A stretch of DNA of 64,000 nt from Clostridium sp. CAG:914 (GCA_000437895.1 FR902145.1:17633-81632); one strand, 5' to 3'; counted from the stretch's first letter, positions 1 to 10,780 are shown. Made by a program: numbers and translations. The notes: generated from the sequence alone by a model not told the origin.

Positions 1-4
1 GAAT

Positions 5-38
5 AAAAGTAACATACATTGTAAATATGTTACTTTTT
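5..38 (-). terminator. Terminator of the TasA-like gene at 46-624
   Basis: A 12-bp inverted repeat (AAAAGTAACATA and its complement) with a 9-nt loop is followed on the minus strand by T residues just after the stop of the next gene. It is a typical intrinsic terminator and works in both orientations by sequence. Confidence 0.75.
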
Positions 39-45
39 ATTTTGA

Positions 46-624
46 TTAAACAACTTGAGTAAAGTTCAAACTAACATTCATCATAGCAGAATTACCACTT
101 GTCGTAGCCAAAGTATCTGCACTATTATCCATTAAAGAGCCATCACCATCATTCCATACAATATATACTCTAATATTAATAGTACTATTATTATTTCCAT
201 ATAAAACAGTATTTTCTATCGTCTGATTATTAATATCCATAGTTATAGGCTCTCCTCCATTAACTACATACTTTGTAGCCACCAAATCCTTAACCGAACT
301 ATTTTTGTTAACTGACATTGATATCTTATACTTAAAAGAAACATCAGCCTCTCTTGCATCTATAATTAAATCAAAATATCCTTCACTAGTCGGAGCAATA
401 ATATTTTCTGCTATATTATCATTACCAAGAAAAACAGGATTAATAACAGTATTAACAGTATTTTCATCTCTAATATCCTCATCATTAACAAGAATTTTCC
501 ATCTTGCTATCGAAATATTAGCAGTTTCGTCAGCAGCAGTTATGTATTTTGCCAAAGATTCTTGAACAAAAAATAAACATAATATTATTGATAAAACTAC
601 AAGTAAAATAAGTCTCTTTTTCAT
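46..624 (-). CDS. TasA/camelysin-like exported protein
   Basis: 192 residues. Residues 1-25 are a signal peptide ending near SLAKY. The mature N-terminus follows the pattern of SipW-dependent proteins: a Tyr/Phe-containing A/K-Y cleavage region, then IARWKILVND. It has a close paralogue at 12995-13603; both share the AxWxIxxND segment and a later FDxxIDAR segment followed by VSxxY. No catalytic motif is visible, and the middle and end are beta-rich and full of Asn and Thr. TasA-family proteins form extracellular fibres after processing by SipW; that role here is inferred from similarity and from the signal peptidase at 13.6 kb. It is transcribed away from the rest of the cluster from its own promoter (645-673). 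Confidence 0.7.
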   Translation of the reverse strand: MKKRLILLVVLSIILCLFFVQESLAKYITAADETANISIARWKILVNDEDIRDENTVNTVINPVFLGNDNIAENIIAPTSEGYFDLIIDAREADVSFKYKISMSVNKNSSVKDLVATKYVVNGGEPITMDINNQTIENTVLYGNNNSTINIRVYIVWNDGDGSLMDNSADTLATTSGNSAMMNVSLNFTQVV

Positions 625-644
625 ATATACCTCTCTACTATAAA

Positions 645-673
645 ATTATAGCATAATACTAAACATATCGCAA
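645..673 (-). promoter_or_regulatory. SigA-type promoter of the TasA-like gene at 46-624
   Basis: On the minus strand a TTGCGA box (668-673) and a perfect TATAAT (645-650) are separated by 17 bp, about 20 bp upstream of the start codon. Confidence 0.7.
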
Positions 674-776
674 TTTATTTCTTTATCAATAACCAAGTAT
701 CTATGTGTAAAGTGGTTGTTTTTTATTGTTTAACAAATTTAACTATGCTAGAATTAAAATAGAAAAGGAGTAATAT

Positions 777-1481
777 ATGGCTAAAGAAGTAGTTATAAAG
801 GCTGATAAAATAAAAAAAAGAAACAAAAGATATAGTAAAACAAAAATAATATTAAGTGCTATTTTATTATTCTTTATTTTCTCTTTTATAATTTTAAGTA
901 TTATATATAAAGGTGGAAAGTTTACTATCACATTAGACCAAAGATTAGCCACGGATAATCACATAGTCATATATGAAGATTCAATAGCCAAAGATGGTAA
1001 AAGAAAATTAGCAGCAAGAGATCTAGAATTTATGGATAACATCTCTGTTAATTGGATACCAGCTAATATTGATACAGAAGCAGAAGGATCGCATAATGGA
1101 GAAAACTATATTGCTTACACTTTCTACATAGAAAACAAAGGAGAAGAAACAGTAAATTATTGGTATACCATATTAATAGATGATGTAATAAAAAATGTAG
1201 ATGAAGCAGCTAGAGTAATGATATATTTCAATGGACAAAAGACAATTTATGCTAAACAAAATGCCTATACCAATGAACCAGAAAATGAAACTATACCTTT
1301 CTATAGTGAAAAAGAAGCAGTTTTAGAACAAAGAAAAGACTTTGCACCTGGAAATATTGATAAATTCACCATTGTTATATGGCTAGAAGGTGATGACCCG
1401 GATTGTACAGATAACATTTTAGGAGGAGAAATAAAAATGCATATGGAAATAAGAGAGGAGTATAAAGAATCGAATGAATAA
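777..1481 (+). CDS. Membrane-anchored TasA-associated exported protein
   Basis: 234 residues. The first 22 residues are highly basic and are followed by one hydrophobic segment (about 24-45), so it is a signal anchor or a long signal peptide. The rest is extracellular. Near the C-terminus it has the segment WLEGDDPDC followed by GGEI. The two larger fibre-type proteins (1474-2484 and 14945-16027) carry the same signature as W-x-E-G-Q-D-V-D-C, which argues for a shared beta-sandwich fold or polymerization interface. It overlaps the next gene by 8 bp, so the two are translationally coupled. The start at 777 follows AAAAGGAG. The function is inferred only: a minor fibre subunit or anchor. Confidence 0.6.
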   Translation: MAKEVVIKADKIKKRNKRYSKTKIILSAILLFFIFSFIILSIIYKGGKFTITLDQRLATDNHIVIYEDSIAKDGKRKLAARDLEFMDNISVNWIPANIDTEAEGSHNGENYIAYTFYIENKGEETVNYWYTILIDDVIKNVDEAARVMIYFNGQKTIYAKQNAYTNEPENETIPFYSEKEAVLEQRKDFAPGNIDKFTIVIWLEGDDPDCTDNILGGEIKMHMEIREEYKESNE

Positions 1482-2484
1482 ATCAAAGAAAAAGAAAAAA
1501 GAACAAAGAAAAAATCGCTTATTTTATCTACTATTATTACTTTTAATGACGACAATATCATTATCATTCTCATCTTATGCCTGGTTTACAACCAATCGCT
1601 TAGTTAGAGTAGATTTATTGGATGTAAATGTTAGAGCTCAAGGTGGAATTGAAATATCTACAGATGGACAAAATTGGAAAGGAGCCATATCTGTTTATGA
1701 CATTCAAGATGCAAGAAATACATATCCAACCAGCATCAACCAAATACCTAGTACTTTAGAACCAGTATCAACAATTGGTGAAATTGAAAATGGCAAATTA
1801 AAAATGTTTTATGGAATAGTTGAAAATGATTTGTACGGAAATTATATTATATCCACTGAAAGAAGTGTTGAAACAGAATCATTTGATGAACTTAGTACAG
1901 GTAAATTTATAGCTTTTGATTTATTTTTAAAAACTAATAATAATACAGATCTTTACTTAACACCACTATCAAATATTACTTATGGTGGAGAAACTTCTGT
2001 TGGTATTGAAAATGCTGTTAGGGTAGCTTTTATTGAAGAAGGAACTACTCCAGCTGGAGCAGATATTACAATGATACAGTCATTATCTACCAATTCAAAT
2101 GATAATGTTTATATCTGGGAACCTAATTATGACACTCATACTATTCACGGAATAGAAAATGCCGCCAACATTTACGGAATTACAACATCTGAAATTGGTG
2201 ATAAAATCATATATGATGGTGTTTCTAAAGAAATAAGCGCTAGTCAAAATATCACCGTTCAACAAGCTAAAAGTTCAATATATCCAAATTATTTTCAAAC
2301 AGTAGATATTAATTATTATACCGAAAATAATTTTACAAATAATTTACCAATATTCACCCTAAAAGGAGGAATTAGTAAATATCGTGTATATATGTGGATT
2401 GAAGGTCAAGACGTTGACTGTGAAAATAATGCATCAGTAGGAAATATCTCATTAAATCTTCAATTTAGTACTAACCCATCATAA
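1474..2484 (+). CDS. SipW-type fibre protein with YAWF signal region
   Basis: 336 residues. A lysine-rich start, a hydrophobic core (about 15-35) and the cleavage region SSYAWFTTN make up a SipW-dependent type signal peptide. The mature part begins with a conserved VNVRAQGGIEIS-like segment and ends with the WIEGQDVDC signature. The protein at 14945-16027 is a full-length paralogue, sharing YPTS(I/V)NQ, LEPVST, GKFIAFDLF and IWEPNY. By analogy these are major extracellular fibre subunits matured by the SipW peptidase at 13625. The start lies inside the end of the upstream gene (GAGGAGTATAAAGAATCG precedes it). A strong terminator follows directly. Confidence 0.7.
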   Translation: MNKSKKKKKEQRKNRLFYLLLLLLMTTISLSFSSYAWFTTNRLVRVDLLDVNVRAQGGIEISTDGQNWKGAISVYDIQDARNTYPTSINQIPSTLEPVSTIGEIENGKLKMFYGIVENDLYGNYIISTERSVETESFDELSTGKFIAFDLFLKTNNNTDLYLTPLSNITYGGETSVGIENAVRVAFIEEGTTPAGADITMIQSLSTNSNDNVYIWEPNYDTHTIHGIENAANIYGITTSEIGDKIIYDGVSKEISASQNITVQQAKSSIYPNYFQTVDINYYTENNFTNNLPIFTLKGGISKYRVYMWIEGQDVDCENNASVGNISLNLQFSTNPS

Positions 2485-2497
2485 AGATGGGTTTTTT
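2473..2497 (+). terminator. Terminator after the fibre protein gene
   Basis: AACCCATC, a 5-nt loop, GATGGGTT and a T run; the hairpin overlaps the last codons and the stop at 2484. Confidence 0.85.
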
Positions 2498-2530
2498 ATA
2501 AATTTGCTTTATTAACGGCTAGTAAAAGAA

Positions 2531-2559
2531 TTTACATAAATATCATATTATGATATACT
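2531..2559 (+). promoter_or_regulatory. Promoter of the giant repeat protein operon
   Basis: TTTACA (2531-2536), a 17-bp spacer, then TATACT (2554-2559). The -10 context TATGATATACTTA is the same as at the promoters at 12432 and 14865. Confidence 0.75.
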
Positions 2560-2584
2560 TATATATAATAAAGGTGGTGATAAA

Positions 2585-5500
2585 GTGAAAAATTTAAAAA
2601 AAATAAATATTAAAAATAAATATCGTCTTTTAACTGTTTTATCTTTAATATTAATTTTAGTAACAGTTAATATTGCTTATTTTATCACCTATGGAGATCG
2701 TATTTTAGAATTTACAGATGATCCAGATTATATATCCAGCCAAGTACTAGGAAATAAAGTATATGTAAATGAATTAGAATCAGATTATAATTATTATATG
2801 GGATTAAACTATACCACTAACGATGGCCAAATTCCTACCAAAATTAACAAAAATATTTATAGTGATAATAATCTTGTTCAAGTAAAAATTACGTATTCAA
2901 GTGATGATCTATCAGGAAATGTTGGTTATGTTTCTCTAACAGAAAGACAAGACACATATATATATTTTAAAACATATTATATTAACGACAATAATACAAA
3001 AGAAGACTTAACTGATGACTACATAGATATAGAATTAATAGATAATCCGTTTACCGATAGACCAACGAACCTAGGATTTAATGGTTGGTTTACTAAATAT
3101 CGTGGAGCCTTTTTAACATATAATAGTAATTTTTATGAGCGTTATGCTAAAATACCAGTAACTTATACAAATAATAAACCAGACAAAATTGATATTACAT
3201 TTAATGCTAGCTGGATAGATGCTACAATTGTTAATGTAGAAACAGATTTTAATAATGCTATTAGTAGTCTTAAAACCGCTGAAATGCATCAAATAGAATC
3301 TGGAACTTATTATTTTAGTAAAGTAACAGTTGGTATGTGGGAAAGTTATGCAGGATATTATAATTCCTCTGGAGAATATCAAAATAGAGGAACATGTTAT
3401 AGTTGGGGTGGTTGTACCTACTATAGAAGATTAGAAAATGAAACATTATATCAAAATGGTGAATATTATTTATTAATAAATGGCACCATGACAAGAGCAA
3501 CAAGCCTTCCAACGCCTCCCATCTCTCCAACACCAAGTCAAGAATATGATAACGTTCATATGGCTAATTATTATCGTAAAGTAACTATTCCTAGATACGC
3601 CTCTATAATTGGCTACTATAACAATTTAGGAGAAATTCAAACCTCAGGAACATGTAATACCAATAGTGGATGTACTTATTATGAATTAGTTCAATATTAT
3701 GATTCTGATGGAAATGAAGAGATATATCAATCTAATTATGAGTATTATTATCTTACTACAAGAGATACTAATATTTTAGTATTAAATCGTGATATTAGCC
3801 AATCATGGCAAAATAATGGGGATTATCCATTTACCCTAACAAGTCTACACAATCATCAGAAATACAATGCTACCTGGAGGGTTGAATCCGCAATAAACTG
3901 TTATCAAGACACTACTATTGAAAATGTTACAATGTATTATCCCAATAACGTTAACAATATATATAATCCACCCAACAATAATACAACAAGTGGAGTGCTT
4001 TATGGGAACTATAACAATGTTAAACTAGGTCGTGGTATAACTAGTACTAGAAATTATTATAATTTACGTTCTATTTTAGGAGGAAATAATACTAGTACTG
4101 GAAGTAGTGGAAATCCTGCAAAATATAAAGTAATTATTGAAAGTGGTCTATATAATTCAATTTCCTTATCTACAGGAGCTAACTCAAACACCTGGAGAAT
4201 TAACACGGTTTATCTTAATAATAAAAGCATCTATGGTAATGATTATGATCGTGTTAATAACAATAACAATAATCTAAAAGTATATTATTGTGCCTCAGGT
4301 TCATGGGGTAGTAATGTTTATGCCAATACTAATAGTACTACTTCAAGTGATAAAATATTTGATTTAATTATAAAAAGTGGTAGTTTTGGTACAAGTAAAC
4401 ATGATTTATCAACAGGAATATACGTAGGAGGTAGATTCGGAGGTACTCAGTACGCTGTAAGACAAGTAATTGTTCAAGGTGGATATATTTATAACCTAAT
4501 TGGTGGCCCATTAAGTGCTACAAACAGAACAAATCTAAATGACATCTATATCTACATGACCGGTGGTGAAATCGATATGATTACTGGCGGAGCCGGTACT
4601 ACTGCAACCTATGGTAATCGAATCATTCAAATAACTGGAGGAACCATTAATTATAGTGTTTTTGCCGGTTCAAATGGCTATGATGGTGATGAAGGGGATG
4701 GAACCCTAAATGGTAGCGGTTATGTCTATATTGGTGGAAATGCAACCATTGGTAAAACTGAATATGTAGAGAATAATGAAAAACTATATGGCGCTGAAGC
4801 AGGAAGTATATTTGGAATTGGCAATGGAAAAGAAGGATATTCTACTATTGGTTCATGTGACAATTCAACAATTATTATTGATGGTAACGCCACTATTAAC
4901 AGAAATGTTTATGGAGGAGGAAATTTTGGAGCAACTGGCGTAAGTAGTACCTCAACTTCATCAACATCAAAAATAGTAATTAACGATGGATTAATTAAAG
5001 GATCTGTTTATGGAGGTGGAAACAATAACGGAAGTGGATCTGATACTGTAAATTCTACCATTGATATAAAAATGTACAACGGATTTGTTGTCGGATCTAT
5101 TTATGGTGGTAGTAACGAAGAAGGAACAATCTATGGTACTGTTACTATAAATGTTTGGGGTGGAGAAATAACCAATTCCGTTTATGGAGGCGGACAAGGT
5201 GGAATAACCAGTACCAAGAACGGTACATACGTAAGAGATAATATCACTGTTACAATAGGAAATATAGATTATGATAATACACCAATTATTAATGGACAAG
5301 TATATGGTGGAAGTGCTTATGGGACAGTAGGAGGTACTACCAATAGTGAAAACGTATCAACTAGTGATACTTTAGTTACAGTCAACAAAGGAATAATATC
5401 TAATGTCTATGGAGGAGGACAAGGTAATAGTGAATACACTCCTTATGTCCTTGGAGATATTAAGGTAGTTGTTAACAATGGAATTATCACTAATGTTTTT

Positions 5501-8500
5501 GGAGGTAATGATAAAAGTGGAACTCCTAACGGTAATATTGAAGTATATATTAATGGGGGAACCATAACAAATACCTATGGTGGAGGAAATGAAACTTCTG
5601 CTAAGGAGACAAATGTCTATTTAACTGGTGGTACAAGTTCAAAGATATTTGGAGGTTCTAATTTAAGTGGAAATGTAACTACCAGTCATGTTACAACAAC
5701 TGGAGGAAATGCCGAAGTAGTATATGGAGGAAACAACCAAGGAGGAAAAACAGGTACTACCAACGTATTGATAAATGGAGGTACCATTGGTGTAGTTTAT
5801 GGTGGAGGAGAAAAAACATCAGTTACAGAAAGTACTAATGTAACAATTAAATCTGAAATTACCGATGCATTTGGAGGATCTAATCTAGAAGGCAATATTC
5901 CTACATCAAATATTATCATAGAAAATGCCATTACCCAAAATGTCTATGGAGGAAATAATCAAGGTGGACTTACACAAATATCCAATGTAAACATTTATGG
6001 AGGAAGTTCTCAAAATATCTATGGTGGAGGTTTAAAAGCAAAAACAACAACAACCAATATTAACGCTTATTATGGAAATATTGAAAATATCTACGGTGGT
6101 GGTAGTGAAGCTGGGGCTACTACTACAAACGTATCACTAGGTATAGCTAATATAAAAAATATTTATGGAGGATCAAACTTAAGTGGAACAGTAGAAAATA
6201 GTTATATCAAAAATTTAAATAATCAAACATTGTCTAGTATTGATTTAAGCGTTAATTATGGAACCAGTGATCAACATAATGAACAAGATACCAGTTATAT
6301 TTCATCTCAAAAAATAACCATTTCAATTACTAATAATACAGGAGCAAATATAAATACATGGGATTTATATCTAATGACAAGTGAAGGATTTATTGGAGCC
6401 AATTGGTCATCGGCTACAATAGAAGAATTAGGTAATGGATATCATATTAACGAAATAAATCAATATTATGGTACTAATACTATAAGTTCTGGAAATAGTT
6501 TCACATTTGATTATCATATTCACTCACAAGTAGAATATGAAGATTTCAAAATATATGGCTGTTCATTTATCGGATATGATTCAAATGGAAATAAATATGT
6601 AACTAGTTGTGATAAAAATCTTAAAGCAAGTAATATTTATGGCGGAAATAATCAAGGAGGCCAAACAAATATTGCCAATATTAATCTAACAAGAGGTATA
6701 GTTGATTACCTTTATGGAGGAGGAAAACAAGCCCAAACACAAGACGCAATAATAAATATAACAAATACTAAAGTTAACAAAAATATTTATGGAGGTGGAG
6801 ACGAAGCATCTATAAATACAGTTGACTTAACCATATCTTCATCAATTATCGGTAACGAAAATGATCTAGGAAACATCTTTGGAGGAGGAAATCAGGCACC
6901 AGTAGATAGTACTATTAGAATGAATATTAAAGATAATACTACCATTTACGGATCTGTATATGGTGGAGGAAATCAAGGAAATGTCTTAGGGTTAATTGAA
7001 AGTATTATTGAATCAAGCAAAATAACAGGAAATGTCTATGGAGGAGGAAATCAGGCACCAGTAGGACAATCTGGGAATACAAACATTGCCTTATCATTAA
7101 CACTATCAAATACACAAGCTAACAACGTTTTTGGTGGTGGAAATGCCGCTTCAATAAATGGTAATACCATATTAAATATTAATAATCAAAGTATAATTAC
7201 AAATTCTGTTTATGGAGGAGGAAATCTAGGAGAAATAATCGGAAAGCCTACAACAACTATATCTGATAGTACTATAACAGAAAATGTCTATGGAGCTGGA
7301 AATAAAGCATCTGTAGGAATAAGTGAAACTACAGATGCAACAGAATTAAATATAGATAATGTAACTGCCAAAAATATATATGGAGGAGGAAATGCCGCTC
7401 CAACTAATGGTGATGCTAACACTATCATTTCATCATCAACCATTTCTGAATCAATTTTTGGAGGAGGAAATGGTACTGAATCAATCGTTGAAAATGACAC
7501 TAGTGGAGAACAAAACTTAGCTAAAGTTCTAGGAAATGTCAATATCACTATCAATAATAATACAACTGTTAAAAATATCTATGGTGGAGGAAACCTAGGT
7601 ATGGTAAATGGAAATACCAACATTAATGCTACTGCTATTACTGCTACAAATTCAATTTATGGAGGAGGAAATGCTGCAATTGTAGGTAAAAATACTTATT
7701 TACTAGTATCCAATTGCATAGTTCAAAATAGCGTTTATGCTGGAGGAAATGGTACAACTGCAATAGTAAAAGGAAATACTAATCTTGACATTGATAATGG
7801 TTCCAATATTACTAACCATGTTTTTGGAGGAGGAAATGCTGCAGCTACCGGAATCAAAGAAGTTGATAACTCAACAGGTATTGTTAATATAGCTGGAGCA
7901 ACAATTGGTAAAAATGTCTATGGCGGAGCAAATACTTCTGTTTTATATGGAGTAACAACCGTTAATATCGGACAAAATGTAATTACTAACAATTCACTAA
8001 TTCCTACTGACATCTCAATAGGAGGAACTGTCTTTGGAGGTGGTGAGGCCAATGCTAGCGGTAGTGAAAACTATGACTTTACTTTCATTAGTGTCACAAA
8101 AGGAATAAATATCAATATTGATGCTAAAAATCATAATATTTTCACTATTAATGGTTCAATATTTGGCAGTGGTAATGCATCATCCACTGAAGGATATAGT
8201 TACGTTAATATTTCAAATTATGGAACTCCTACAGATATTAAGAGAAATATTTCTATTCAAAGAGCTTCAATTGTTACTATTAATAATTCATATATATCTT
8301 TATCTGGAGCAACAGATAGAACTAATGAATATTCAGATGTATTATTTACCCTAAGTAGAATAGATGAATTAAAAATAAAGAATTCTAGTTCATTATATTT
8401 AGAAACTGGAGCTAATCTAGTAAAGAAATTCAACAGTGTTGTTGATATAGATGGAGTAGAAACTAAAGCAAGTGCTACAATTGATAATGAAGCAGAAACA

Positions 8501-10780
8501 TTTACTAGAAATACTAATAATAGAATATACATGCTAGAGGGTCAAAACTTAAATATTGCAAAAAATGAGAACATTACTGACTATGGCGATGTTTCCGGAA
8601 TGACTTTCTTTGGTATGTATTCACTTGATAGAAATAAAAATATAATTACTGCCTTATATAACGATTATAGTTACGGAGAAACAGTTTCACCTGGAGATAT
8701 CTATTATTTCACAAACGGTAGTTATGTTTTAGGTAAACACTTAACTAATCACGATATTACTGTAGATGGATTTTACTCTAACTATGGTAGCGAAGAAGGA
8801 AATAACATTATAATAAAATATATAGAACCAACACCAGACGATACCAATTTCTATATGTGGTCAATTGGAGAAGTTGTAGCATCATACACTGTAAATTTAA
8901 CAGCCTCAAAATACTCAACCTTAGGAGCTCAAGAAGTACCTTTGCTAAACCATACATCTCCAAATACAACATTCACAATATTGGGAGTTAACTATAGTGG
9001 TCTTGATACAAATATTACTTTAATAGATTATAATGAAATTCCTAGAGTGGCAGCCACAGAAGAAGAAGCAAATACAGTTTTTGGATTAAATATGAAAACA
9101 GGTCAAGTTGGATGGTTAAATAATGGAAATACCAGTTTTATAACAAATGAAGACACTCAAATTATTGGAACCAAAGATTATAATCGTGAAAACTACAATA
9201 ATGTACCAGCCCTTGTCTTCTATCTATACCACTCTAAAAACTTAACTACAACAGGTAGCATAGGAAGTGTTACTGTATCTATGGTAGCAATTACTCCTAT
9301 AGACGACCTAAACAATCATGTAGAAAGAATTAACATAAATATTAATCTTTCAAAAGCATTATATAATACTAATGATTATGAAGGAACAATAAACCCAGGA
9401 AAAAAATACGAAATGTTTGCTACAAGTACGGTAGATATTACCACAAAAAGTAGTTTTAGTACATACTATTCTTTATATATAGAATCAGAAACTAATCCAT
9501 ATCGTGATGGATATTATCGTAGTCTTGTATCAACATTTGCCTTTCCAATAAACACAAAAATCACTATGATAGATTTTCATGATGGAGATACCCCAATATA
9601 TTACTATTATGTAATAAATCAAGAAGATTATGAAGAATCATTAATTGAATTCAATGCCTACGGAGAAACATCATATAAACTATCAAAATTTGTTAAAATG
9701 GGTAGTACTAGTCAAAACAACAACTATAGTGATGACTACAATAATAATAATTATTATCAAAATAATATAGCAGAAGAAGAGTTCATATTTATGGTTGATT
9801 TTAAAGATGCTAATATTACAGATGATATATTAAATAAAAGTTTATTAATTGAACTAAGAAATTCAGACGATCAAACTTTAATAAGCGTCTTAGGTATAGA
9901 ACAACAAACCCTTAAATATAACTTATATACTAATAGTGAAGCTAATATAGAATTAGAAGGAAGCGTAAGCAAAAACCCAGTATATTTAGGAAATTCTACT
10001 AATTTAACTATTGATACCAATTTTGTTCAAAATATAATATCTTCAAATACAATATATGATACAACATATGATAATGAAAAACTTGGAATAAAATTATCTA
10101 TATATGATAGCAGAGGAAACATACTAAGTGCACAAGATTTAATGGGTGTAAACTTTACTTATAATGGTAATACCTATTATCCAAGATATGATGGAACCAC
10201 AAGAATAAAAATATCAGAAAAAGTAGCTAATGCTAGATCAAAAATAACATTTAACACAGGAACAAGCAAATTATCTACAGATGAATATACTATTCTAATT
10301 GAGTCTTTTGGTTCATATGATGGTATTTATTACGGCCCAGAATCATCAAAGCAACTAGAAATAAAATTAAATATTATAGATACCCCATATGGCTTATCAA
10401 TATCTGTAATAGATGAATTAATGTTTATTGATAAAACAACCGGCTTTACTCTAAATGATAACAACAGCTATGTCTTTAAAATAGGTTATGTATCAGAATT
10501 AAATAATCCAAGTTTAAGAATAAAACTACAAAGAAGAAACTATGATAGTATTTATAATAATATATATAATGACGTAAATCTATTAGACTATATTACTAAC
10601 GAATATAATCAAACCAGTAATAATCACGAATATATTTTATCAACAAATCCTGTTAATGAAGCTAATTATATTTTAAAATTTAAAGAAAATTTAATTACTG
10701 GAACATATCGAATTGTTATAAGTCTATATGATGGAGACAATTATATTGGAGATGTATATCAATATCTAATCATTAGATAG
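2585..10780 (+). CDS. Giant secreted repeat protein (YGGG beta-helix adhesin)
   Basis: 2731 residues, the largest gene in the window; GTG start after AGGTGGTGAT. Residues 15-36 form a signal peptide or anchor. Residues about 150-215 look like an InlB/Flg_new-type repeat (FNGWFT to FNASW). Two copies of a unit of about 90 residues with a conserved Cys pair follow (TCYSWGGCTYY near 268 and TCNTNSGCTYY near 355). Residues about 770-1860 hold 34 short repeats centred on (V/I)(Y/F)GGGN by my count, spaced about 20-45 residues apart, as in parallel beta-helix or solenoid surface proteins. A non-repeat block at about 1205-1345 interrupts them and resembles a CBM2-type sandwich. The C-terminal 650 residues look like tandem Ig-like domains. 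No LPXTG or sorting helix is seen. It is likely a fibre-associated adhesin; the role is inferred. Confidence 0.75.
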   Translation: MKNLKKINIKNKYRLLTVLSLILILVTVNIAYFITYGDRILEFTDDPDYISSQVLGNKVYVNELESDYNYYMGLNYTTNDGQIPTKINKNIYSDNNLVQVKITYSSDDLSGNVGYVSLTERQDTYIYFKTYYINDNNTKEDLTDDYIDIELIDNPFTDRPTNLGFNGWFTKYRGAFLTYNSNFYERYAKIPVTYTNNKPDKIDITFNASWIDATIVNVETDFNNAISSLKTAEMHQIESGTYYFSKVTVGMWESYAGYYNSSGEYQNRGTCYSWGGCTYYRRLENETLYQNGEYYLLINGTMTRATSLPTPPISPTPSQEYDNVHMANYYRKVTIPRYASIIGYYNNLGEIQTSGTCNTNSGCTYYELVQYYDSDGNEEIYQSNYEYYYLTTRDTNILVLNRDISQSWQNNGDYPFTLTSLHNHQKYNATWRVESAINCYQDTTIENVTMYYPNNVNNIYNPPNNNTTSGVLYGNYNNVKLGRGITSTRNYYNLRSILGGNNTSTGSSGNPAKYKVIIESGLYNSISLSTGANSNTWRINTVYLNNKSIYGNDYDRVNNNNNNLKVYYCASGSWGSNVYANTNSTTSSDKIFDLIIKSGSFGTSKHDLSTGIYVGGRFGGTQYAVRQVIVQGGYIYNLIGGPLSATNRTNLNDIYIYMTGGEIDMITGGAGTTATYGNRIIQITGGTINYSVFAGSNGYDGDEGDGTLNGSGYVYIGGNATIGKTEYVENNEKLYGAEAGSIFGIGNGKEGYSTIGSCDNSTIIIDGNATINRNVYGGGNFGATGVSSTSTSSTSKIVINDGLIKGSVYGGGNNNGSGSDTVNSTIDIKMYNGFVVGSIYGGSNEEGTIYGTVTINVWGGEITNSVYGGGQGGITSTKNGTYVRDNITVTIGNIDYDNTPIINGQVYGGSAYGTVGGTTNSENVSTSDTLVTVNKGIISNVYGGGQGNSEYTPYVLGDIKVVVNNGIITNVFGGNDKSGTPNGNIEVYINGGTITNTYGGGNETSAKETNVYLTGGTSSKIFGGSNLSGNVTTSHVTTTGGNAEVVYGGNNQGGKTGTTNVLINGGTIGVVYGGGEKTSVTESTNVTIKSEITDAFGGSNLEGNIPTSNIIIENAITQNVYGGNNQGGLTQISNVNIYGGSSQNIYGGGLKAKTTTTNINAYYGNIENIYGGGSEAGATTTNVSLGIANIKNIYGGSNLSGTVENSYIKNLNNQTLSSIDLSVNYGTSDQHNEQDTSYISSQKITISITNNTGANINTWDLYLMTSEGFIGANWSSATIEELGNGYHINEINQYYGTNTISSGNSFTFDYHIHSQVEYEDFKIYGCSFIGYDSNGNKYVTSCDKNLKASNIYGGNNQGGQTNIANINLTRGIVDYLYGGGKQAQTQDAIINITNTKVNKNIYGGGDEASINTVDLTISSSIIGNENDLGNIFGGGNQAPVDSTIRMNIKDNTTIYGSVYGGGNQGNVLGLIESIIESSKITGNVYGGGNQAPVGQSGNTNIALSLTLSNTQANNVFGGGNAASINGNTILNINNQSIITNSVYGGGNLGEIIGKPTTTISDSTITENVYGAGNKASVGISETTDATELNIDNVTAKNIYGGGNAAPTNGDANTIISSSTISESIFGGGNGTESIVENDTSGEQNLAKVLGNVNITINNNTTVKNIYGGGNLGMVNGNTNINATAITATNSIYGGGNAAIVGKNTYLLVSNCIVQNSVYAGGNGTTAIVKGNTNLDIDNGSNITNHVFGGGNAAATGIKEVDNSTGIVNIAGATIGKNVYGGANTSVLYGVTTVNIGQNVITNNSLIPTDISIGGTVFGGGEANASGSENYDFTFISVTKGININIDAKNHNIFTINGSIFGSGNASSTEGYSYVNISNYGTPTDIKRNISIQRASIVTINNSYISLSGATDRTNEYSDVLFTLSRIDELKIKNSSSLYLETGANLVKKFNSVVDIDGVETKASATIDNEAETFTRNTNNRIYMLEGQNLNIAKNENITDYGDVSGMTFFGMYSLDRNKNIITALYNDYSYGETVSPGDIYYFTNGSYVLGKHLTNHDITVDGFYSNYGSEEGNNIIIKYIEPTPDDTNFYMWSIGEVVASYTVNLTASKYSTLGAQEVPLLNHTSPNTTFTILGVNYSGLDTNITLIDYNEIPRVAATEEEANTVFGLNMKTGQVGWLNNGNTSFITNEDTQIIGTKDYNRENYNNVPALVFYLYHSKNLTTTGSIGSVTVSMVAITPIDDLNNHVERINININLSKALYNTNDYEGTINPGKKYEMFATSTVDITTKSSFSTYYSLYIESETNPYRDGYYRSLVSTFAFPINTKITMIDFHDGDTPIYYYYVINQEDYEESLIEFNAYGETSYKLSKFVKMGSTSQNNNYSDDYNNNNYYQNNIAEEEFIFMVDFKDANITDDILNKSLLIELRNSDDQTLISVLGIEQQTLKYNLYTNSEANIELEGSVSKNPVYLGNSTNLTIDTNFVQNIISSNTIYDTTYDNEKLGIKLSIYDSRGNILSAQDLMGVNFTYNGNTYYPRYDGTTRIKISEKVANARSKITFNTGTSKLSTDEYTILIESFGSYDGIYYGPESSKQLEIKLNIIDTPYGLSISVIDELMFIDKTTGFTLNDNNSYVFKIGYVSELNNPSLRIKLQRRNYDSIYNNIYNDVNLLDYITNEYNQTSNNHEYILSTNPVNEANYILKFKENLITGTYRIVISLYDGDNYIGDVYQYLIIR

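Noticed and set aside
4890..8180. CRISPR-like array of TATGGAGGAGGAAAT repeats
   Set aside because: The repeats are codons of the YGGGN motif in a single open frame, with irregular spacing.
3113..8532. Several open frames antisense or out of phase within the giant protein gene
   Set aside because: Low-complexity shadows of a repetitive AT-rich gene without ribosome sites.
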